Assembly (NCBI GenBank): GCA_016858145.1
Contig: JAEHOE010000080.1
Coordinates: 496,001 to 560,000 of the forward strand
Length of the DNA stretch: 64,000 nt
Source: Edaphochlamys debaryana
Taxonomy: Eukaryota; Chlorophyta; Chlorophyceae; Chlamydomonadales
Direction: 5' to 3'
The notes beneath the pieces were generated by a model, which did not search any database, was not told the DNA's origin, and was given only the letters and a program-made list of their open reading frames with translations. Below, piece after piece: positions 56,401 through 64,000 of the stretch. Both the position numbers and the translations under genes were made by a program. The stretch's first letter is position 1, and each line of letters opens with the position of its first letter.

Positions 56401-59400
56401 GAAGTCGGCCACCAGCTCCTGGGGGGGGGGAGGGTTTTCGGAGCATTGGAGAGCGAAGGAAGAGATAGAGCGGCAGCCAGCGAGCCCGAGGGGGGAGGGG
56501 AGGGAGGGGGGGATTGTCGGAACATTGGATGGGGAAGGGGAGGGTCTCTGTTACTGTCCGGGAGGGGAGGGGTGGAGGGCCGGGCAATGAAGAGGATTGC
56601 GGTCTTGAAGCCGGTGTCCGTGAGTCGTTCGACGCGGGAGCAGCGAGCATGGCGGCAGAGGTGCCTGGGACAGGGTGAGGCTCCCTTCCCTGGAGCCAAC
56701 CGCGTCGACGGTGCCCACACGAAGCCCTACACGAAGCCCTAACCCCACCCTCAGCCCCCACCCCCACCCGCACCTGCATCCCCAGCATGCGCGCCGCCTT
56801 GTTGGACCCGCCCCTGTTGGGCCTCCGAGTGGCCGCCCCCGTGGCGGCCGCGGCCGTGGCGATGGAGAGCATCTGCATCTGGGCCTCGGGGTAGGCGGCC
56901 AGGACCTGACAGGGGGGGGAGGGGGGGAGGGGGGAGGCGAGCGGAACAGGGGTCGGATGGGACACGGCCTTCAGAGGGTGAAGGGGCCGACACAGGGCAG
57001 CCGCAGGGTGGGTCGACATCAGTGCAAGGGGTGTGCTGCGGCTGCGGTCGGGGCGGGGCGGGGGGGGGGAAGAGCCAGCAGGGCAAGGGCCGGGCGTTGT
57101 CCCGCTGAGGGTGCTGCCGACCAAGTCCCAACCGCCAACCGCCTACGGCCAACCGCCAACCGCTCCCACCTGGTTCATGCGGGACTGCACGTCCGCCAGC
57201 GCGTCCACGCTGTTGGCGGCCTGAGGGGAGAGGAGCGGGGGATGGGAGGATCGGCCAGAACTCAGCCGGTGGGCAAGAGGCAGGTACACTCGCTACGGTA
57301 CACCACGGTACACGGTACACCACGTACCACCACGTACACACCGGCCAGCCGGCATTCCACAGCGACTTCGTTTCCTTGGTATACACGAGCAGCCCTTCAC
57401 ACCCTTCCATAACAACACGCCGGCCCCCCTACGCCCCCCACGCCAGCCTCCCCGGGTTTGCTGGGCGGTTTCGAGCGGGCCTACGGCCCTGATCGCCTGT
57501 AAGCTTGCAGAACCCAGACACCCTCCCCCACCTGCAGGGCCTCTGCGCACTCGTCCAGGGACCGAAGGTCGAAGTCCAGCTGGGGGGCAGAGGGATGGCA
57601 GGGGAAGAGGCGGCGGCGGGGGGGGGGGATCATGGAGACGTTGGGTTACGTCGAAAGGACGGGGGGCACAAGTACAGCTGGCGTCTACACCCCAGACCCG
57701 CAGACGCACATGCCTTGCCTTCAGCTACCCCCGCCCTCCCCGTTCTCATCCTCCCCCCACCTCCCCGCCACGCTCATATCCTTGCTACCCAGCCCCTCCC
57801 CACTCCCACCCCAGATCCCTTCCGGTGGTGTTGGGCGGCAAGACTTCTTCCCCCCCCGAAAAAACCCAGCCCCCCTCCCCCCCGCTCCCCCCACCTGCGC
57901 CGCCCGCTCGCTGCCCACGTCCGCCTCCTCCCCCAGCGCCGCCGCCAGCAGCTCCCGCGACCGCCCCAGCGCCGCCACCGCCCGCTCCCGACGCGCCGCC
58001 AGGGAGCGGTAGCGCAGGGCGTGGTCGAACACAGCCCACAGCACAGCCCACCTGGGGGGGAGGGAGGGGGTTTGAGAGGGCCCAAGGGACGTCAGGCGAA
58101 CCCAACCCGAACCCAACCCACCCCCTTGCCCCAAACTCCACCACACACCCTCCCAACCCCCCTCCGCAACCCCTCCCACTCCACCCATCTCCCTCCCCTC
58201 CCCCCCCCCGAACCTATCATGGACACTGTGGCGGTATGTACCTTCTCCGGCAATCCCACTAACGATTCAATGCTCTCCCGCTTATCAGCTTCAAACTCCC
58301 CCCCCCCACACACCTCCGTATCTTGCGCATGCCCGGCTGCACGAACCCCACGTCGTAGTGCGCCCGCGCCCCCGTGCGGCGCAGGCGGTCCAGGTCCTCC
58401 AGGGTGGTCACGTGCGGCACGTCGTCGGGCGCCATGGCCAGCAGCGGCCCCGCCAGCTCCTTGCGGTACATGGCCACCAGGGGGACCTCCTCGTGGCGCT
58501 CGAAGAACTGGGTGAGGACCTGACAGGGGGGGGGGGATGGGGAGAGGGAGAGGGATGGGGGGGAGGGTGAGGAGGGGAGGGGGAGAGGGCGGGGGATGGC
58601 CATCAGGGGGAGCTCCTGAGATGGGGGCCAGGGAGAGGGAGAGAGCGCCCCAGCACCCCAGCGCCCCACCTGGCGAATGGCTGCCTTGACGCGCACGTGC
58701 CGGGTCTCGTCCTCCGACCACTTGGCCGCCCCCGACTCCATGCGGGGGGTCAGGATGGCGCGGTGGAAGGTGAGGCGCATGCGGGCCTCCTGGGGGGGGG
58801 GGTGAGAGGGAGGAGATGGAGGGGGGGAGGGGGGGTCAGTTGAGCAGGCAGGGCGAAGGCCGGCAAGCCCCATGCGCACGGGCCCAGGGAGTGGCGGGCT
58901 GGGTGCTGCGGGGCAGAGGGCACCCCCTTGTCACTCCCCTCGTCCCACCGCCCCCCCCCCCCCCGCGCCGCTCCACAGTCGCCCGTGCCCGCCTCAAGAC
59001 CACCCCCGCCCTCAACCCCCCACCCCTCGCCTCCAACGCACCGGCGGCCCCCCGACCACGTCCTCTCCCTCCACCTCGCCCCGCTCCTCCCCGACCCGCG
59101 GGTCGTCCGCCTTGCCCGAGTACACGGCGGGGTCGTAGGAGCCGTCGATCTGGGGGGGAGCGGGAAGAGACGCAAGATGCGGCAACGGTGCATAGTCTCA
59201 CCGAGTGAAGCTTTCGACGCCACCCACTCCCTCACCACGGCCCTCGCCCAACCCCTGCCACAGCTGCCTTCCGGCCCGCGCCTTCTCCCACACACCCACC
59301 CTCGCGTGCGTCGCCTCCCTCCTCCCCACCCCCTCACCTCCTCCTGCCCCCTCGCCAGCAGCTGCCACTCGGGCGTGTTGCCCTCCCGCAGCGCCCGGTA

Positions 59401-62400
59401 CACCCACTCGGTGGCAGCGTCCAGGTCCATGCCGGCAGAGGTGTCGGCGCCAAGCAGCTCCTGAGGGGGGGGCGTCCGTCCCAGGACATGGCAACCGACT
59501 CGGCTTCAGACCACAGGACATGTGAGAGGCAGGAGGGCTCAAGCTGCACTCGTGCACGGAAAGCCCACACGGTCCTCCGCCGACCAGCTCCCCCTTCCTT
59601 CCCCGTCTTCCCCTCCCACCCCACCCTCCCCTTCCCCTCCCCCGCACCTGCAGCCGCTCCGGCACGTCCCGGTCCTTGATGGCCTGGTCCTCGGGGCGCA
59701 GGTGGGCGCGGGCCAGCTGCTCGGGGTCCATCACCTGGGGGGGGAGGGAGGGGGGGAGCGGGGAAAGGGGGGAGGGGGGGAGCGGGGAGGGGGGGAGGGG
59801 GACGGATTGGATAGCGAGGAGGGAAGCAAACTGGCCAACTGGAGAGCGGAAGGAGAGGAGGAGCGGCAGCCAGCGAGCCCGATGCGCACGGGGGAGGGGG
59901 CGGGGCAGGGAGAGGGGAGAGGGAGGCATGATGGCGCCAGGGCTGAAGTGAGGCAGCACGCAGCAGCCGGTGCTCCTCGCCTCGCGCCTTCAGGCCTCCG
60001 CCCTGCCGCCTCACTCCTTCACCAGCACCTCTCTCCCTTTCCCTCCCATCCTCCCCTTCGTGGGGGGAAGCCCCGTGGGAACCGCCTAGGACCGTCCCAT
60101 CCCCGCATCCCTCCCTCCCGCCCACTCATCCCCTCCCCTCCCCCCCCCCCCTCTCCCTCCCTCCCGCCCCCACACACCTTCATGGCCTGCTTGTACGTCT
60201 TGTCGCGCTGCCGCTGCTGCCGCCGCGCCCTCCGCGCCTCCGCCGCCGCCTCGTCGTCGTCCTCCGCGAACTCCTCCTCCTCGCCCTCGCCCAGCCCCTC
60301 CCCGCCCTCGCCGCCCTCCCCGCCCGCCGCCGCCGCCGGCCGCTGCTTGGCAGCCTCGTACATGTCCATCAGCGCATCCACGTCACCGAAGATCTCAAAC
60401 GCGTCCTGCAATATTGATCAGGAGCAGCGTGATTGGGTGTGAACAAGACTGACGGGAGCAGACAGGGACCAGCGCCTTCCCATCACCCACACCCTCTCCC
60501 TCCCCGCCCCCTCCCCGAACCCCCCTCCGACCCCACCCCACCTGCATGGCCCGGCTGCTGACCCCCGGTATGGCCGCCGCCCGGCGCCGGTGCCTCCTCC
60601 GCGGCTGCGACTCGTCGCCCTCCACGATGAAGTCCGCCATCTCGTCCTGCTCGTCCAGGTCGTCAAAGTCCTCCTCGCCGCCCTACGGGGAGAGGGAAGG
60701 TTGGAGGGGGCGCGTACGCGCAATGAGGAGGGGCTCGGCCAGGCACCTCCGCTGGCAAGCGCTCAGCCCTAACACCACGCCCCAACACGCAGCAATCAGC
60801 GCCGCACGTGCGCCCCTCTGCTGGCACCGTTCAGCCCCCAGCGTCCCCTCCCGGAGGCGGGTGCAGCCGCTTCCGCCCCCGCCCTGCCCCCCCCCCTCAG
60901 TCACCCCGTTCCGCCCCCGCCCTGCCCCCCCCTCAGTCACCCCGTTCCGCCCTCGCCCTGCCCCCCCCCTCAGTCACCCCGTTCCGCCCCCGCCCTGCCC
61001 CCCCCCTCAGTCACCCCGTTCCGCCCCCGCGCACCATCTGCTCGTCCCGCCGGGCCTCGCCCGCGCCGCCGTCCTCCACCTCATCCTCCAGCTCTGGGGG
61101 GCCATACAGGAGGGACCAAGGGAGTGCTTGCATCAGGGGGGCACGCACGGTCCACACGAGTCGAGCCCGCAAACAGGCAGGCGCCCCCATGCCCCCGTGC
61201 CCCTGCCACGCTGCCTGCCCGTCCAGTCGGGCCTGGCAGGGCCCGGCGCGAGCGCTACAGTCCGCTCCGTAGCTCCAGCTCCAGCCCTGGGCCCGCTGGG
61301 GCCCAGCCGGCCCCGTCCACGTGCTCACGCTCCTGCTCTGGCCGCCATGCCAGCCGGGCCCCGAGCGCCCCTGCCGGAGCTGTCTCTTCCGCGCCGGGCC
61401 CCCAGTCCATCCCCCTCCCAGTATCCCCAGCCTCCCCAGCCTCCCCAGCCTCCCCAGCCATCCCAGGGGGAAGGCCCAGGCCAGGGCTCAGGGCCTCACC
61501 CTCGTAGCCAAACAGCTCCCGCTGCATGTCCGCCACGTCCGTGGCCTTGCGGGCGTCCTCCGCCTTGCTCTTGAGCCGCTTGCGACCCGTGGGGCGGCGG
61601 ATGCCCTGGGGCGGACACGACGACACACGGGCACGGGCACGGGCACGGCGGGAACGCAGTGGGCAGGTGTGTGGAACACACTGAGACCCGGTCCGGGCAG
61701 GCTCAGGGGCGGCCTGAGCTTCAGGACCTGGCGGCCGCGTGCCGCCACCCCTGCCTCCGGGCGCAACTGCTAGAGCCTAAAGCCGCATACCCGGGTCGGT
61801 GACCGCGTCAGGCGATGTCAGGCTGTGGCGGAAGCGCGCGCGGCGAACTAGGGCCGCCAGGGCCCAAGCGGCAACCCCGCCGAACCCCGGTACAGGCAGC
61901 CCCTGCCAGGGGCCCTGCCGCCCTGCCCCGTGGCTGCCCAGGCGAGCCCAAGCGGGGCTGGCGGCCCCTGGCAGCTGCAGAAGGGGGCCCGAGGGGGAGG
62001 GGGGCACCACGCACCACGACTTGGTTCTCCTCCAGCAGGTCATAGTCGTCGTCGTCCAGGCGCAGCTCCCGCTCCCGCTTCTTCTTCCGCCGCTTCCGCG
62101 GAGCCTCCTTCTTCTCCTCCTCCTCCTCTTCCTCCTCCTCGGCATCGTCGACGATGAAGCCGTCGGCCTCATACTCGTTCTGCTCCTCGTCCTCGTCCTC
62201 CTGCGCAACGCCAAATGTCGACCATGAGTCGCGCCCCAGCAAGCCCGAGCCCCGCGCAAGCGCCGCACCTCCGAGGAGTCCTGATACTCGGCCTCGTCCT
62301 CCTCGTCGGCCTCGCCCTCTACAAGGCCGGCCGCCTCGCCTCCCTCGCCCTCAGCTGCCTCCCCTTCGGCAGCAGCGGCATCGTGGCCCTCCTCCTGCTC

Positions 62401-62436
62401 GGGCACCGGATCCTCTAGGGCCTCGTTATCCGACAT
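47476..62436 (-). CDS. SPT6: transcription elongation factor SPT6
   Basis: Histone chaperone and Pol II elongation factor. About 44 exons, roughly 1,790 residues (human about 1,730). The ATG at 62436 starts MSDNEALEDPVPEQEEGHDA (an upstream in-frame ATG exists at 62457). Domains in order: acidic N-terminus with GFIVDDAEEEE and RLDDDDYDLLEENQ; helix-turn-helix part with EVPLVAMYRKELAGP (58523..58314); YqgF/RNase H-like fold NPRLCIVVWGNQ, NNTAVVFLNELGNMVDFF and LPHAVLVGMQAP (54658-53803); HhH motif VPGLGPRKAGALLAALTRNR (53013..52828); S1-like region around EGRMVDVMITYVT; tandem SH2 with REQQVLVRPIRHPAF, GACIIRPNKRAN, YEDLDQVLAEFVEPL and ATPKGFYFRSRTYGD. The tail is Gly/Pro/Tyr-rich, ending GAPSRGYGWQ. 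SH2 binds the phosphorylated Pol II linker in known SPT6. Introns are mostly GT-AG with poly-C acceptors. Confidence 0.93.
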
Positions 62437-62897
62437 GGCAGCGCGGTAGGGTTCCAACTAGAAGTTCGGCATGCTTGGCGGAGATCTCTGTCGCCGCGCT
62501 AAGAGTTGCGACCTAATGCACCGTAGCCGTTGTGCGCTTCAGTGTAAGGTAAAAACACATAGGGCGCGGACCGCGCCATGGGCTCGCTCCAAACTTGCCA
62601 TCGGGGCCTGCACCAAGCCATCCCGAACGGGCCCAAACAGTTGTCGCACGCGCTCGCCTTCGTTAGCAATACATACACGAACACGCTAGCCACGAACGAG
62701 ACCTTGCCCGCGAGTTCCCGCCCCAAATCCCCTCAGCTTGACCTCCACTTTGCTCCCGCTGCCTAGTCGACTGCCGCGAGCGAGCCCGTAGATACAGATA
62801 GCTCCTGGAAGCTCAAAACACAGCGAGCGCGGGGTGGGCGCCGCCCCCATCTCCGGGCGCCGCCCAGGCTCGCGTGCGCCCGAGCTCCTAGCGCAAA
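62437..62897. promoter_or_regulatory. divergent intergenic region, SPT6 / RPB5
   Basis: 461 bp between the ATGs of SPT6 (minus) and RPB5 (plus), AT-richer than the genes. No specific element can be assigned. Shared or back-to-back promoters for two Pol II transcription factors. Confidence 0.55.
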
Positions 62898-64000
62898 ATG
62901 GACAACCTCACGCGGTTATGGCGCGTGAGGCGGACGTGCCTCCAAATGCTCAACGATAGGGGGTATCTGGTCGCACACGACGAGATAAACACCAGCAAGG
63001 ACCAGTTTCGGGACCGCTTTGGGGAGAACCCGCGCAAGGACGACCTCACCATTCTGGTACCCAAGCAGGATGACCCCACGGAACAGGTGGGGCCCAGCCG
63101 GGGGGCCCCAGCTTGGGGCACAGCGCGGGGCGGAGGGGAGGGGTGGGGAGCGGTGGCGGGGGTCGGAGCCTTCCAACGCAGGCCACCCTGCTCCCTCGGC
63201 TGCTCGCTGGCATGGGCTGGCCCCCGAGTATCCCCGCTTCCCGGCGGGGTGGTGGCGGCCAGCATCGAGCTGGCTTCGAGGCGGTGGTTGCCGCTTGACA
63301 GCCACCTGCAAGCGGGATGCAGTCTTGGTCTCAACTGCGGGGTCCGCAGGCCAAGGCCCATCGTGAGCCTTCCGCGGCTCTCTCAGCAAGCAGCTCGCAG
63401 GTCCAGCCGGGCGGACTCCACGGCAGCAAAGACAACTGCCGGCAAGGCAGCTGCCAAGCAAGCAGCTACCGTTGGAGCCGCAGCGGGGCCGCAGCGAGGG
63501 CCGGCGAGCCGACGCGCTGGAGAGCCTTGCTGACGGGTTTCCTCCCGCCGCCCACCCTCCCTGTCCCCTCCAACCCCCTGTCCCCAGGTGTTTGTGTTCT
63601 TCCCCGAGGAGCAGAAGGTGGGCGTCAAGACGATCAAGGTGAGGAGAGCAGTCCGGGCGGCGGGGAGGGCCGGCGGGCGAGAGGCTGGTTGGGCGAGGGG
63701 CTGGGCGGGCGAGGGGGCTCCGCAGGGAGCCCTGATACAGGCTGGGAGCGTGCAAGGCAGCGGAACAGATTGCGGCAGCGCCAGTCAGCCCAGCTTATTT
63801 CCCTGCACTCCCCTTCATACGCTTCCTTCCTCCCACCCTTCCTTCCTGGCGCCCACCCCCTCCTTCCCCAGCTGCTGGCGGAGCGCATGAAGGACGAGAA
63901 GGTCAACCGCGCCATCATGGTCACGGCCGTCAAGTTCACGCCCTTCGCCAAGTCGGCGCTGGAGGACATGCGGCCCAAGTACCACATCGAGCACTTCCTG
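62898..64000 (+). CDS. RPB5: RNA polymerases I/II/III shared subunit RPB5 (RPABC1), 5' part
   Basis: Common subunit of the three nuclear RNA polymerases. Exons 62898..63086, 63588..63638 and 63870 to the window edge are in phase. Exon 1 MDNLTRLWRVRRTCLQMLND, RGYLVAHDEINTSKDQFRDR and KDDLTILVPKQDDPTEQ matches the N-terminal jaw domain. Exon 2 is VFVFFPEEQKVGVKTIK, a hallmark of the family. Exon 3 runs LLAERMKDEKVNRAIMV, FAKSALEDMRPKYHIEHF. The C-terminal assembly domain lies beyond 64000. Start chosen because RLWRVRRT aligns with the usual position a few residues from the initiator Met. Confidence 0.95.

Noticed and set aside
55307..57124. 605-residue minus-strand frame
   Set aside because: Crosses several SPT6 introns in the wrong frame. 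The true exons with SPT6 motifs lie in other frames with proper splice sites.

Overview
The window is nuclear DNA from a GC-rich, intron-dense green alga, probably a member of the Chlorophyceae. The evidence is a high-GC sequence with short exons and GT-AG introns, TGTAA-type 3' signals, a major lipid droplet protein (MLDP), and eukaryotic housekeeping genes such as SPT6, RPB5, prefoldin 1, TIM21, mitochondrial L13 and a complex I AGGG subunit. Most genes had to be assembled exon by exon from reading frames, splice sites and phase. Exon ends are usually exact but may be off by one base in places. No rRNA genes, CRISPR arrays or bacterial-style operons were seen.

Layout. 1-969: start of a nuclear-type protein running off the left edge (minus). 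1.7-4.9 kb: TruA-type tRNA pseudouridine synthase (minus), head-to-head with mitochondrial ribosomal protein L13 (5.3-7.2 kb, plus). 7.8-8.9 kb: small single-pass membrane protein with a Q/P-rich tail. 10.5-17.9 kb: four-member cluster of small membrane-protein genes (minus). The middle two lie on a 1,660-bp tandem duplication that looks sequence-identical. 18.5-20.3 kb: membrane-anchored coiled-coil protein. 20.8-23.5 kb: prefoldin 1 and the complex I subunit, head-to-head. 24.6-26.5 kb: MLDP. 27.8-30.2 kb: TIM21. About 31.5-32.2 kb: Bet1/Sft1-like SNARE.

33-47.4 kb is a rearranged, repeat-rich accessory block. A host gene for a membrane protein (33.5-37.6 kb, plus) is interrupted by a 1,968-bp insertion that begins with GT, ends with AG and sits exactly between codons, so removing it restores one open frame. 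On its minus strand the insertion carries the C-terminal half of a Fanzor (eukaryotic TnpB-like, RNA-guided nuclease family): the D-E-Y-R-T-S motif, a CxxC...CxxC zinc ribbon and a terminal N-R-D motif in perfect splice phase. Immediately 3' of the Fanzor lies a hairpin-rich repeat of about 83 nt that recurs beside a second, truncated Fanzor relic (40.4-40.9 kb) and alone at 9.54 kb. It is a candidate guide-RNA scaffold or element right end. The same block holds duplicated hypothetical genes and two scrambled copies of the SPT6 3' end.

47.5-62.4 kb: complete SPT6 (minus, about 44 exons), head-to-head with RPB5 (62.9 kb to the right edge, plus). The two share 461 bp of upstream DNA and both act in RNA polymerase II transcription.
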